This document shows, piece by piece, positions 44,318-53,441 of a stretch of 64,000 nucleotides of DNA; the stretch's first letter is position 1; every line of letters starts with the position of its first letter. Source of the stretch: Cryobacterium soli (GTDB lineage Bacteria > Actinomycetota > Actinomycetes > Actinomycetales > Microbacteriaceae); assembly GCF_003611035.1 (NCBI RefSeq), contig NZ_CP030033.1:310001-374000 (forward strand). Reading direction: 5' to 3'. Both the position numbers and the translations under genes were made by a program. The notes under the pieces are model-generated. The model did no database searches and had not been told where the DNA came from. It saw nothing but the letters and a program-made list of their open reading frames with translations.

Positions 44318-45805
44318 ATGACCGTTCCCCGCATTTCAGTGTCCGCACAGCCCGCGATCGAATCAACCGCCGATGTCCTCGTCGTCGGCGCCGTCCAGGG
44401 CAAGGACGGTCCCACCCTGTTCGCCGACCCCTCCTTCGCTCCCCTCGCCGAGCAGTTCAAGGCCGTCGGCGTCTCGGGCGCCAAGGACCAGGTCGTGAGG
44501 TTCGCCCCCGTCGTGGGCAGCGCGCGCAGCATCGCGGTCGTCGGCCTCGGCGCCGTCGTCACTTCAGAGTCGCTGCGGTACGCGGCCGGGTCCGCCGTCC
44601 GCCAGCTCACCGGCGCGGCCACCGTGGCGTTCGCCCTCCCGCTGGCGGATGCCGAGCAGGCCGCGGCGGTCCTGGAGGGGGCGGCCCTTGGCGGCTATTC
44701 CTTCACGACCTACCGCAAGGCCTCCCTGGCCGGCACCAGCCTCCCCACGGGTGACATCACCGTCCACACTGACCAGGCCGCGGCCGGTGCAGTCGACCGG
44801 GCGGACGTCGTCGCCGGGGCCGTGAGCCTCGTGAAGGACCTCGTCAACACTCCCCCGCTCGACCTCTACCCCGAATCCCTGACCGCCCTGGCCCAGGCCG
44901 CGGCCGAGGGGCTTCCCGTCACCCTGACGGTGTGGGACGAGGACCAGCTCGTCGCCGACGGCTTCGGCGGCATCGCCGGTGTCGGACAGGGCTCGACCCG
45001 CCCGCCCCGCCTGGTCAAGGTCAGCTACGCCCCGGCCGGCGCGGCCAAGCACCTGGCCCTCGTCGGCAAGGGCATCACCTTCGACACCGGCGGACTCTCG
45101 CTCAAGCCGCCGGCATCCATGGTGGGCATGAAGTACGACATGACCGGAGCGGCCACGGTCCTCGCCGTCACGCTCGCCGCCGCGCGCCTGAACCTGAACG
45201 TGCGCATCACGGCGTGGTTGTGCATCGCGGAGAACATGCCCTCCGGCTCGGCCATCCGCCCCAACGACGTGCTCAGCATCCGCGGCGGGCGCACGGTCGA
45301 GGTGCTCAACACCGACGCGGAGGGCCGCCTCGTCCTGGCCGACGGGCTCGTCGCGGCCGGAGAGGAAGAGCCGGATGCGATCATCGACGTCGCCACTCTG
45401 ACGGGTGCCGCTGTCGTCGCCCTCGGCACGCGGTACTCGGCTGTGCTCGGCGATGACGACCTGGTGGAGCATGTCCTCGCTGCCAGCACGTCGGAGGGAG
45501 AGTTGGCCTGGCCGATGCCGATGCCCGAGGAACTGCGGGCCCTGCTGAACTCCGATGTCGCCGACATCGCCAACGCCAAGATCGGCAACACGGGCGGCGG
45601 CATGCTGCTGGCCGCCGTGTTCCTGCGGGAATTCATCGGCTCTGTGGGCGAGGGCGACAACGCCCGGACCATTCCCTGGGCGCACCTGGACATCGCCGGC
45701 AGCGCTCAGCTGGTCGGCGGCGGCCTCGGCTTCACGGCCCCCGGGCCCACCGGAGTCACCGTTCGAACCCTGTTGCGACTGGCCGAGGACTTTTCACGCC
45801 CGTAG
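44318..45805 (+). CDS. pepA: Leucyl aminopeptidase (M17)
   Basis: 495 residues. Dinuclear metal and catalytic segments are intact: GKGITFDTGGLSLKP and NTDAEGRLVLADGL (near residue 330), with MKYDMTGAA between them. N-terminal Macro-like domain (about 1-165). Cytosolic aminopeptidase of hexameric type. ATG is 6 nt after TAGCAT (44306-44311). Confidence 0.95.
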   Translation: MTVPRISVSAQPAIESTADVLVVGAVQGKDGPTLFADPSFAPLAEQFKAVGVSGAKDQVVRFAPVVGSARSIAVVGLGAVVTSESLRYAAGSAVRQLTGAATVAFALPLADAEQAAAVLEGAALGGYSFTTYRKASLAGTSLPTGDITVHTDQAAAGAVDRADVVAGAVSLVKDLVNTPPLDLYPESLTALAQAAAEGLPVTLTVWDEDQLVADGFGGIAGVGQGSTRPPRLVKVSYAPAGAAKHLALVGKGITFDTGGLSLKPPASMVGMKYDMTGAATVLAVTLAAARLNLNVRITAWLCIAENMPSGSAIRPNDVLSIRGGRTVEVLNTDAEGRLVLADGLVAAGEEEPDAIIDVATLTGAAVVALGTRYSAVLGDDDLVEHVLAASTSEGELAWPMPMPEELRALLNSDVADIANAKIGNTGGGMLLAAVFLREFIGSVGEGDNARTIPWAHLDIAGSAQLVGGGLGFTAPGPTGVTVRTLLRLAEDFSRP

Positions 45806-45911
45806 TACAGTCGTATAGGCAGGAAAATCCTTGCCGTTCAACGCCTGTCCGCGCAGCATAATTGCGCTGGCAGGCCGTGAAAGTGTATGTGATGCACGAG
45901 GGAGTATCTGG

Positions 45912-47285
45912 GTGTCTGAACAGAATTTTGACCTTGTAGTTCTCGGTGGCGGCAGCGGCGGCTACGCGGCCGCCCTGCGCGCCGTCCAGCTCGGCCTGAC
46001 CGTGGGCCTGATCGAGAAAGACAAGCTCGGCGGTACCTGCCTGCACGTCGGTTGCATCCCGACCAAGGCCCTGCTGCACTCCGCCGAGGTCGCCGACGTC
46101 AGCCGCGAGTCGGCCAAGTACGGCGTCACGACGTCGTTCGAAGGCATCGACATGGCGGCCGTCACGGCGTTCCGTGAGGGCATCGTCGCCAGCAAGTTCC
46201 GCGGACTGCAGGGCCTGATCAAGGCCCGCGGCATCACCGTCATCTCCGGAGAGGGCCGTCTGGTCTCCCCCACGACCGTCCAGGTCGGCGAGGACACCAT
46301 CGTCGGCAAGAACGTGGTCCTGGCCACCGGTTCCTACTCCCGGTCGCTGCCCGGGCTGGCCATCGAAGGCCGCGTCATCACGAGCGAGCAGGCCCTCGAG
46401 CTCAGCTACGTGCCCAAGAAGGTCGCCGTGCTCGGTGGCGGCGTCATCGGCGTCGAATTCGCCAGCGTCTGGAAGTCCTTCGGCGCAGACGTGACCATCA
46501 TCGAGGCGCTGCCGCACCTGGCCCCGAACGAAGAGGAATCCGTCTCCAAGCAGCTCGAGCGTGCCTTCCGCAAGCGCGGCATCGAGTTCTCCCTCGGCGT
46601 GCGGTTCCAGTCGGTCACCCAGGACGACTCCGGCGTCGTCGTCACCCTCGAGAACGGCACCACCATCGAGGCCGAGCTACTGCTCGTCGCCGTCGGACGT
46701 GGCCCCTCGACCGCCGGGCTCGGCTTTGAAGAGGCCGGCATCACCATGGACCGCGGTTTCGTTCTCACCGACGAGCGCCTCGCCACCAACATCCCCGGCG
46801 TCTACGCCGTGGGCGACATCGTCCCCGGCCTCCAGCTCGCGCACCGCGGCTTCCAGCAGGGCATCTTCGTCGCCGAGGAGATCGCCGGCCTGTCCCCGAT
46901 CGTCGTGGACGACCTGAACATCCCCAAGGTCACCTACTGCGACCCTGAGATCGCATCCGTCGGCTACACCGAGGCCAAGGCCGCCGCCAAGTTCGGCGTC
47001 GACAAGGTCTCCAGCTACGAGTACAGCCTGGGCGGCAACGGCAAGAGCTCGATCCTGGGCACCACCGGCTCGATCAAGGTCGTCCGCGAAGTCGATGGCC
47101 CCATTCTCGGCATCCACATGATCGGCGCCCGCGTCGGCGAGCTGATCGGTGAAGGCCAGCTGATCGTGAACTGGGAAGCGTACCCGGAGGACCTCGCGCC
47201 GCTGCTGCACGCCCACCCCACCCAGAACGAAGCGCTCGGCGAGGCCTTCCTGGCCCTGGCCGGCAAGCCGCTGCACGCCATGTAG
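45912..47285 (+). CDS. lpdA: Dihydrolipoyl dehydrogenase (E3)
   Basis: 457 residues from GTG 45912 with GGGAG upstream; the frame extends upstream without support. FAD site VVLGGGSGGYAAA, redox disulfide GGTCLHVGCIP, NAD site VLGGGVIGVEF, and the C-terminal HAHPTQNE catalytic His-Glu. Reoxidises dihydrolipoamide on the E2 encoded next, 68 bp downstream. Confidence 0.96.
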   Translation: MSEQNFDLVVLGGGSGGYAAALRAVQLGLTVGLIEKDKLGGTCLHVGCIPTKALLHSAEVADVSRESAKYGVTTSFEGIDMAAVTAFREGIVASKFRGLQGLIKARGITVISGEGRLVSPTTVQVGEDTIVGKNVVLATGSYSRSLPGLAIEGRVITSEQALELSYVPKKVAVLGGGVIGVEFASVWKSFGADVTIIEALPHLAPNEEESVSKQLERAFRKRGIEFSLGVRFQSVTQDDSGVVVTLENGTTIEAELLLVAVGRGPSTAGLGFEEAGITMDRGFVLTDERLATNIPGVYAVGDIVPGLQLAHRGFQQGIFVAEEIAGLSPIVVDDLNIPKVTYCDPEIASVGYTEAKAAAKFGVDKVSSYEYSLGGNGKSSILGTTGSIKVVREVDGPILGIHMIGARVGELIGEGQLIVNWEAYPEDLAPLLHAHPTQNEALGEAFLALAGKPLHAM

Positions 47286-47353
47286 CCCGTTTCGGGCACA
47301 GAGAACGTCACTAACATTGGTCAGACATTAATGGTTTCAAAGGAGACAAACGC

Positions 47354-48793
47354 ATGAGCGAATCCGTCAACCTCCCGGCACTCGGTGAGAGTGTCACAGA
47401 GGGTACGGTCACCCGCTGGCTCAAGAACGTGGGAGACCGCGTCGAAGTCGACGAACCGCTGCTCGAGGTATCGACCGACAAGGTCGACACCGAGATCCCA
47501 TCCCCGATCGCCGGCGTCATCGAAGCCATCCTGGTTCAGGAAGACGAGACCGTCGAGGTCGGAACCCCCCTCGTGACCATCGGCGACGGCTCGGCTCCGG
47601 CCGCGGCCCCCGAAGCGGCAGCACCCGAAGCGGCCGCACCGGCCGCACCGGCCGCAGCAGAGGCACCCGCCGCCCCCGTCGCAGCGGCTCCCGTTGCCGA
47701 GGTCCCGTCGACCGAGGCTCCCGCTCCCGCGGAGGCTCCGGCCGCTGTCGCCCCGCCGGCCCCCGCTGCCGTCGAGCCGCCGCCCGCGGCGCCGGCAGCA
47801 CCCGCCGCTCCAGCCCCGGCAGCACCGGTGGCTGCAGCGCCCGCCGCACCCGCTCCGGCAGCCGCAGCACCCGCCGAGCCCTCTCGCGGCGCGCACGCCG
47901 GCACCAGCGGCTATGTCACGCCCATCGTGCGCAAGCTCGCCAACGAAGCCGGCGTGGACCTGTCCACCATCACCGGCACCGGTGTCGGCGGACGCATCCG
48001 CAAGCAGGACATCGAGAACGCCGCGGCACCGGCCCAGGCGGCTCCCGCCGAGTCGGCCGTCGCCGTCGAGGTTTCGCCGCTGCGCGGCACCACCCAGCCG
48101 ATGTCGCGTCTGCGCAAGGTCGTCGCCGAACGAGCCGTTGCCTCGATGCAGCAGACCGCACAGCTCACGACCGTTGTCGAGGTGGACGTGACCCGGGTCG
48201 CGATGCTGCGCGACAAGGTCAAGGTCTCCTTCCACGAGAAGACCGGCAACAAGCTGTCCTTCCTGCCGTTCTTCGCCCTGGCCGCGGCCGAGGCCCTGAA
48301 GGCGAACCCGATCATCAACGCCACCGTTGACGGCACCTCGATCGTGTACCCGCCCCAGGAGAACATGAGCATCGCCGTGGACACCGAGCGTGGACTGCTG
48401 ACGCCGGTCATCCGCGACGCCGGGGAACTCGATCTGGCCGGCTTCGCCGCCCAGATCGCGGACCTGGCCGCCCGCACCCGCGACAACAAGCTCAAGCCCG
48501 ACGAACTGTCCGGTGGCACGTTCACGCTGACCAACACCGGTTCGCGCGGCGCGCTGTTCGACACCCCGGTGGTCTTCCTGCCGCAGAGCGCCATCCTCGG
48601 CACCGGCGTGGTCTACAAGAAGCCCATCGTCGTGACCGACAAGGGCCTGGACTCCATCGCGATCCGTTCGACGGTGTTCCTGGCGCTCTCCTACGACCAC
48701 CGCATCATCGACGGAGCGGACGCCTCGCGCTTCCTCACCACGATGAAGGCACGTCTGGAAGCCGGAGCCTTCGAGGCGAACCTGGGCATCTAA
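47354..48793 (+). CDS. sucB: Dihydrolipoamide acyltransferase (E2 component of 2-oxo-acid dehydrogenase)
   Basis: 479 residues. One lipoyl domain (1-76; lipoylated K43 in TDKVDTE), an Ala/Pro linker of about 100 residues, a peripheral-subunit-binding domain (about 186-222), and an acyltransferase domain ending with SYDHRIIDG. Annotated as succinyltransferase in many genomes; in actinobacteria the homologue (DlaT) serves pyruvate dehydrogenase, so substrate is uncertain. AAGGAG before the ATG. Functions with lpdA upstream; lipB and lipA needed for K43 lipoylation are 1.6 kb downstream. Confidence 0.92.
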   Translation: MSESVNLPALGESVTEGTVTRWLKNVGDRVEVDEPLLEVSTDKVDTEIPSPIAGVIEAILVQEDETVEVGTPLVTIGDGSAPAAAPEAAAPEAAAPAAPAAAEAPAAPVAAAPVAEVPSTEAPAPAEAPAAVAPPAPAAVEPPPAAPAAPAAPAPAAPVAAAPAAPAPAAAAPAEPSRGAHAGTSGYVTPIVRKLANEAGVDLSTITGTGVGGRIRKQDIENAAAPAQAAPAESAVAVEVSPLRGTTQPMSRLRKVVAERAVASMQQTAQLTTVVEVDVTRVAMLRDKVKVSFHEKTGNKLSFLPFFALAAAEALKANPIINATVDGTSIVYPPQENMSIAVDTERGLLTPVIRDAGELDLAGFAAQIADLAARTRDNKLKPDELSGGTFTLTNTGSRGALFDTPVVFLPQSAILGTGVVYKKPIVVTDKGLDSIAIRSTVFLALSYDHRIIDGADASRFLTTMKARLEAGAFEANLGI

Positions 48794-48815
48794 CACCCCA
48801 CCCGAGCGGTTCGAT

Positions 48816-50279
48816 TCACCAATCGAAGAGTTCGCGTAACCGCCAGCCGGCCTCGCCCTTGATCACCAGGGCCGAGGCCGGCTGTCTCGTTTCCCCGAGC
48901 TCGGAGCCGGCTGCATCCGGCACCGGCGTGAGGAGCACGAGCGCCGAATTCCCGGTTCGCTCCTGCACGCCGGCTGTGAACGGCACCGTCGCACCCCACG
49001 GTGACGCCCCGCCCGTCGGAGTCCCCGGCTGCCCCTGCCGGACCGAGTAGACGTCCGCGGCGCTGGCGACGGAACCGGCCTGGTCGACGGAATCAAGGCA
49101 CAGCACAGACGCGTTCGCCAGGCACCGCTCCCGCAACGCCAGCAGCGTCAGTGTCGCCGCCGCCGGATCGTCCGCCAGCAGGGAGTCCGTCGGCACCGCC
49201 GCAGCATCGCCGTCGGTGGCTGTCGCATCGGCGGCTGCGTCTGAGGGGACGTCAGACTGGGCGTGAGACGGCAGGTCGCGCTGTCCGCCGCCGCCGGGCG
49301 CGGCGCCACCCTGGCCCAGCACGCCCAGTCCCCCCGCTCCGAGGACGACCGCCAGCCCCGCTCCGACCAGCACCGGTCGCCGCGCCCTGCGAAGCCTCAC
49401 CCGCCCGGCGCCGAGTGCCGCGACGATCGCGGGCACAAACCGGTTGGGGAGGCCACGGGAGACAACGACGGCACTCGGCGTCCCTGCGGCGCTCGGCAAG
49501 GCCCCGCCGGTCAACTCCGCACCGGCCTCGGTACCCGTCTCGGCGCGCAGCCCGGCCCCCGCGCCGCGCACGGCGGCCGCGGGCGCCCAATCGAACAGCG
49601 CCGCCTCGAGCCCGGTCAGGTCCGGTGGAAGCGGGCGGGCGGTCGCCGCGGATTCGAACCGCGCCAGCACCGCGGCGGCCCCGCCGGCATACGGATCCCG
49701 GGGATCGAGATGGTCCAGGAGCCGGCGGAGGAACCCGGCCAGCCGCAGCAGGTCGTCCCGACGCCGTGCCGCCCCGCCGCCGCCGGCCGGGAGGTCCTCC
49801 AGGGCGCCGAGCCCCAGCAGCACGGGGCGCCCGGAGGCGTCGAAACGAACACAGGCCGCACCGATGGCGGGATGGCTGAACCCCGCCGCGTGCAGCGCCC
49901 CCAGGGCCGCCGTGACCGTGGCCCCGATCGTCACTGCCTCGCCCGCCGTCAGCGCCCCGTGTTCGACGAGCGCATGCTGCAGCGTGGGCCCGGGCAGCCG
50001 CTCCAGCACGAGGCAGACCTGGCCGTCCGGCGTCGTCGCCACATCGAGGAGCCGGCACAGGTATCCGGCGGGGACCGTGAGCAGCGCCCGCACCTGCCTG
50101 TCAAGGCTCTTGCCGTCCAGGCCGGGGTGGAACACCTGCAGTGCCGCCGTCGGGGATTGCCCCCGGAGGCCTGCGACGGCACCGAGGTACACCGACGAAC
50201 GGCTTCCGGTGCCGATCCGGCGCACCAGGCGGTACCCCGCGACGGTTCCGCGTGCCGCGGCTGTGTTCGCTTCGTCCAT
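48816..50279 (-). CDS. Membrane-anchored Ser/Thr pseudokinase
   Basis: 487 residues. The kinase-like N-lobe has a glycine loop (RRIGTGSRSSVYLG, 20-33), but the catalytic Lys position reads AALQVF (Gln48), the HRD equivalent is GFSHPAIG, and the DFG equivalent is LLGLGAL. All three catalytic landmarks are lost. A transmembrane helix follows at about 300-322, then an acidic, Ser/Ala-rich exterior with a Cys pair (RCLANASVLC). Likely a binding or scaffold protein. Inserted between the E2 gene and lipB, in the opposite direction. ATG preceded by AGGGTG. Confidence 0.75.
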   Translation of the reverse strand: MDEANTAAARGTVAGYRLVRRIGTGSRSSVYLGAVAGLRGQSPTAALQVFHPGLDGKSLDRQVRALLTVPAGYLCRLLDVATTPDGQVCLVLERLPGPTLQHALVEHGALTAGEAVTIGATVTAALGALHAAGFSHPAIGAACVRFDASGRPVLLGLGALEDLPAGGGGAARRRDDLLRLAGFLRRLLDHLDPRDPYAGGAAAVLARFESAATARPLPPDLTGLEAALFDWAPAAAVRGAGAGLRAETGTEAGAELTGGALPSAAGTPSAVVVSRGLPNRFVPAIVAALGAGRVRLRRARRPVLVGAGLAVVLGAGGLGVLGQGGAAPGGGGQRDLPSHAQSDVPSDAAADATATDGDAAAVPTDSLLADDPAAATLTLLALRERCLANASVLCLDSVDQAGSVASAADVYSVRQGQPGTPTGGASPWGATVPFTAGVQERTGNSALVLLTPVPDAAGSELGETRQPASALVIKGEAGWRLRELFDW

Positions 50280-50386
50280 CGTGTCACCCTGCCTGCCGGT
50301 CTCCCGGTCAGGCGGCTGCGGGGCGAGTCGGGGGGAATCCCGTCGGACTTCCCCGCTGGGGAGGAGCGGCCCCCTAGACTGGCCGC

Positions 50387-51022
50387 ATGCTCGACTTTGT
50401 CGTCGCGGGGCTAAGCGCCAACTCCGTGCCGTATTTCGAGGGCCTTGAGCTCCAGCGCGCCGTCCATCGCACGGTGGTGTCCGGTCACCGACCGAACACC
50501 GTCCTGCTTCTCGAACATCCCGCCGTGTACACGGCCGGTAAACGCACCCAGCCGGAGGACCGTCCCACCGACGGCACCCCGGTCGTGGACGTCGACCGCG
50601 GCGGCCGGATCACCTGGCACGGCCCCGGGCAGCTGGTCGGCTATCCGATCCTGCGCCTGGCCGAACCCATCGACGTGGTCGGCTATGTGCGACTCCTCGA
50701 AGCCATCCTCATCGACGCCCTCGCCGAGTTCGGTATCACTGGCAGAAGGGTGGACGGCCGAAGCGGCGTCTGGGTCGGACCCGTCGGGGCCGAGGACAAG
50801 ATCGCCGCCATCGGCATCCGTGTCGCCGACGGAGTCACCATGCACGGCTTCGCCCTGAACTGCAACAACTCCCTGGAGCCGTACGACCGCATCGTCGCCT
50901 GCGGCATCGCGGACGCCGGCGTGACCACCATGACCCGGGTGCTCGGCCGGGTCGTGAGCACCGAGGATGCCGCGGCGTCCGTCACCGCCGCCTTCCGCAG
51001 CCACCTGGCGGTGCCCGCATGA
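50387..51022 (+). CDS. lipB: Octanoyl-[acyl-carrier-protein]-protein N-octanoyltransferase
   Basis: 211 residues. [17 protein letters not shown] (71-87), K138 in DKIAAIGIR and the acyl-accepting C172 in [12 protein letters not shown] are intact. Transfers octanoyl from ACP to lipoyl domains. ATG is 6 nt after TAGACT (50375-50380), so a leaderless mRNA is likely. Overlaps lipA by 4 nt. Confidence 0.96.
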   Translation: MLDFVVAGLSANSVPYFEGLELQRAVHRTVVSGHRPNTVLLLEHPAVYTAGKRTQPEDRPTDGTPVVDVDRGGRITWHGPGQLVGYPILRLAEPIDVVGYVRLLEAILIDALAEFGITGRRVDGRSGVWVGPVGAEDKIAAIGIRVADGVTMHGFALNCNNSLEPYDRIVACGIADAGVTTMTRVLGRVVSTEDAAASVTAAFRSHLAVPA

Positions 51023-52005
51023 ACGCCGCGCCCGACGGCCGCCGGATGCTGCGCCTGGAGGTCCGCAACGCCGAAACACCCATCGAAAAGAAGCCCTCCT
51101 GGATCAAGACCCGAGCCCGGATGGGCCCCGAGTACCGTCAACTGCAGAACCTGGTGACGAGCGAAAACCTGCATACCGTCTGTCAGGAAGCCGCCTGCCC
51201 GAACATCTACGAATGTTGGGAGGACCGCGAGGCGACCTTCCTCATCGGCGGGTCGCAGTGCACCCGGCGCTGCGACTTCTGCCAGATCGACACGGGCAAA
51301 CCCGCCGACTACGACACCGACGAGCCCCGCCGGGTTGCCGAGTCCGTGCGGGCCATGGACCTCCGCTATGCCACCGTCACGGGGGTGGCCCGTGACGACC
51401 TGCCCGACGAGGGCGCCTGGCTCTACGCCGAGACGATCCGGCAGATCCACGAACACTGCCCCGGCACCGGCGTGGAAATCCTGGTACCCGACTTCTCGGG
51501 AAACCGCGACCATCTCGCCGAGGTGTTCTCCGCCCGCCCCGAGGTTTTCGCGCACAATGTCGAAACCGTCCCCCGGATCTTCAAGCGCATCCGCCCCGCC
51601 TTCCGCTACGACCGGTCCCTCGACGTGCTCAGCCAGGGGCGTGCCGCCGGCCTGATCACCAAGTCGAACCTGATCCTGGGCATGGGCGAGGACCGTGCCG
51701 AGGTGTCAGAGGCGCTGCGGGACCTGCACCAGGCGGGCACCGACATCCTGACCCTCACCCAGTACCTGCGGCCCAGCCCACGGCACCTGCCTGTGGCGAG
51801 GTGGGTGCGGCCGGAGGAGTTCGTCGAACTCAAGGAAGAAGCCGAGGAGATCGGCTTCCTCGGGGTCCTCTCCGGACCCCTCGTGCGGTCGTCGTATCGG
51901 GCCGGGCGCCTCTGGGCCCAGTCCATGGCGGCGACGGGGCGCCCCGTTCCCGCGAGCCTGCAGCACCTCGCCGACGCCACCCTGGGGTTCAGCCAGGCCG
52001 TTTGA
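51019..52005 (+). CDS. lipA: Lipoyl synthase (radical SAM)
   Basis: 328 residues. Auxiliary cluster C55, C60, C66 ([12 protein letters not shown]), radical-SAM cluster C81-x3-C85-x2-C88, and the C-terminal RSSYRAG supplying the Ser ligand. Inserts sulfur at C6 and C8 of the octanoyl chain. Start codon overlaps the lipB stop. The ErpA-like carrier at 28.6 kb is a candidate source for cluster repair. Confidence 0.97.
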   Translation: MNAAPDGRRMLRLEVRNAETPIEKKPSWIKTRARMGPEYRQLQNLVTSENLHTVCQEAACPNIYECWEDREATFLIGGSQCTRRCDFCQIDTGKPADYDTDEPRRVAESVRAMDLRYATVTGVARDDLPDEGAWLYAETIRQIHEHCPGTGVEILVPDFSGNRDHLAEVFSARPEVFAHNVETVPRIFKRIRPAFRYDRSLDVLSQGRAAGLITKSNLILGMGEDRAEVSEALRDLHQAGTDILTLTQYLRPSPRHLPVARWVRPEEFVELKEEAEEIGFLGVLSGPLVRSSYRAGRLWAQSMAATGRPVPASLQHLADATLGFSQAV

Positions 52006-52053
52006 CCCTAAATCCGTCACGCGCATATCGACCGACTGGGTAGTCTTAGAACC

Positions 52054-52764
52054 ATGGCACGCAGCAAGGACAAGAGTCCCCGCACCCCCAAAGAACCTGG
52101 CCGCTTGAAGCAAATGTGGCAGGTCTTCCAGATGACCAGGCGCTACGACTCGAACATTGTTCTGTTCATGGTCCTTGGCTTCCTGATCCCGGTCGCGGTG
52201 GGCCTGATCCTGGCCCTCCTGCTGACCCCGGACAGCGGCTTCACCATCGCCCTCTGGATCATCGCCGGAGTGCTCGGTGGTGTGCTCGCAATGCTCATCA
52301 TCCTGGGGCGACGGGCCGAGAAGGCCGCATACTCGCAGATCGAGGGCCAGCCCGGAGCCGTGGGCGCCGTGCTGCGTTCCTCGCTCAAGCGCGGTTGGGT
52401 CGGCAGTGAGATGCCCGTCGCCGTCAACGGCAAGACCCAGGATGCGGTGTACCGCGCCGTCGGCCGTGGCGGCGTCGTCCTCATCAGCGAGGGCCCCCGC
52501 ACCCGCACAGCGCGAATGGTGGACGAAGAACGTCGCTCCGTGGCCAAGGTGGGCGGCAACGTCGCTGTCACGGTCATCTCGGTCGGACCCGACTCGGACG
52601 CCGTGCCGCTGCACAAGCTCGCGCGACGTCTGACCAAGATCAAGCCGTCCCTGACCAAGGCCGAGGTTCTCGCGGTGAACAACCGCCTCAACTCCATCGC
52701 CAAGAAGCTCCCCATCCCCAAGGGCGTCGACCCGACCAAGGCCCGCCCACAGCGCGGCAACTAG
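52054..52764 (+). CDS. DUF4191 membrane protein
   Basis: 236 residues. A basic N-terminus, two transmembrane helices (about 37-58 and 64-86), and a soluble domain with GGVVLISEGPRTRT and repeated basic helices. Always found next to lipA in actinobacteria (Rv2219 equivalent); function unknown. ATG is 7 nt after TAGTCT (52041-52046). Confidence 0.88.
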   Translation: MARSKDKSPRTPKEPGRLKQMWQVFQMTRRYDSNIVLFMVLGFLIPVAVGLILALLLTPDSGFTIALWIIAGVLGGVLAMLIILGRRAEKAAYSQIEGQPGAVGAVLRSSLKRGWVGSEMPVAVNGKTQDAVYRAVGRGGVVLISEGPRTRTARMVDEERRSVAKVGGNVAVTVISVGPDSDAVPLHKLARRLTKIKPSLTKAEVLAVNNRLNSIAKKLPIPKGVDPTKARPQRGN

Positions 52765-52798
52765 CCGACGCATCCGCGCACCCGAACGGGACACAACA

Positions 52799-52832
52799 CA
52801 GCAGGGCACGGGGTCGACCCCGTGCCCTGCTG
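52799..52832. terminator. Perfect 34-bp palindrome, bidirectional terminator
   Basis: 17-bp arms with no spacer (52799-52815 / 52816-52832), GGGGTCGACCCC at the centre. Lies between convergent DUF4191 and RDD genes; TTTCC follows on the plus side. Confidence 0.75.
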
Positions 52833-52851
52833 CCGTTTCCTGAGCCGTCGG

Positions 52852-53295
52852 CTACCGGCGGATCAGCACCGTGCCGGCAATCTTGTCGTGGAAGCCGCGC
52901 TGATCCGAGTCCCAGACCAACGCGGGAACGGCCACGCCGAGCAGGGCGGACCGCACGACGGGCCGCCACAGGCCCACCGGTCCGCCGCTGAGGCTGATCA
53001 GGCGGAGGCCGACCAGCAGGTGGCCGATGCTGGCTCCGAGCGTCGCGAGCAGTACCGCCTGCAGCAGCACGAAGACGCCCAGCACGACGAACCCGTCGTA
53101 GTCCAGAAGGGTGTAGCCCCAGATCAGGCACGCCAGGCCCACCGCGATCGCCCAGTCGATGACCAGGGCCACAATGCGGCGCCCGACCCGGCCCACCGAG
53201 TGGGGGCCGCTCCGGGGCAGACCCAGCCGCTCCCCCGGCCAGGTGCTGGGCGGAAGCTGCCCGAATGTCGTGGGTCGTGGAGGTGTCGCGTTCAC
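52852..53295 (-). CDS. RDD-family membrane protein
   Basis: 147 residues. Pro-rich N-terminus, then RRIVALVIDWAIAVG (the Arg-Asp core of RDD), GHLLVGLRL and a closing QRGFHDKIAGT. Two to three transmembrane helices. Some RDD proteins are ion antiporters; the role here is unknown. GTG is 6 nt after TAAACT (53307-53302). Divergent from glnA. Confidence 0.85.
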   Translation of the reverse strand: MNATPPRPTTFGQLPPSTWPGERLGLPRSGPHSVGRVGRRIVALVIDWAIAVGLACLIWGYTLLDYDGFVVLGVFVLLQAVLLATLGASIGHLLVGLRLISLSGGPVGLWRPVVRSALLGVAVPALVWDSDQRGFHDKIAGTVLIRR

Positions 53296-53323
53296 CCGCC
53301 CAGTTTACCCAGCGACCTCCCCT

Positions 53324-53372
53324 GTAACATTGCGGAAACATAAGCGTCATTCTTAAGTAACCCGTCCGTAAT
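53324..53372. promoter_or_regulatory. GlnR-type operator array upstream of glnA
   Basis: Five half-sites at an exact 11-bp period: GTAAC (53324), GAAAC (53335), GTCAT (53346), GTAAC (53357), GTAAT (53368), each separated by 6 bp. The first two match the GlnR GTNAC-N6-GAAAC consensus of actinobacteria exactly. Located 70-118 bp before the glnA ATG and 29 bp upstream of the divergent RDD start. Indicates nitrogen control of glnA; possible -10 elements (TAATAG or TAGTGT) lie at its downstream edge. Confidence 0.65.
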
Positions 53373-53441
53373 AGTGTCGGGGAAGCCGCAGTGTGCGACA
53401 TTGATAGTCACCCACGCCTACGTCGTTTGGAGTAAAACCGC

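Noticed and set aside
47590..47890. Ala/Pro-rich repetitive stretch as a possible tandem DNA repeat
   Set aside because: It is the flexible interdomain linker of the E2 protein; codon-level repetition follows from composition.
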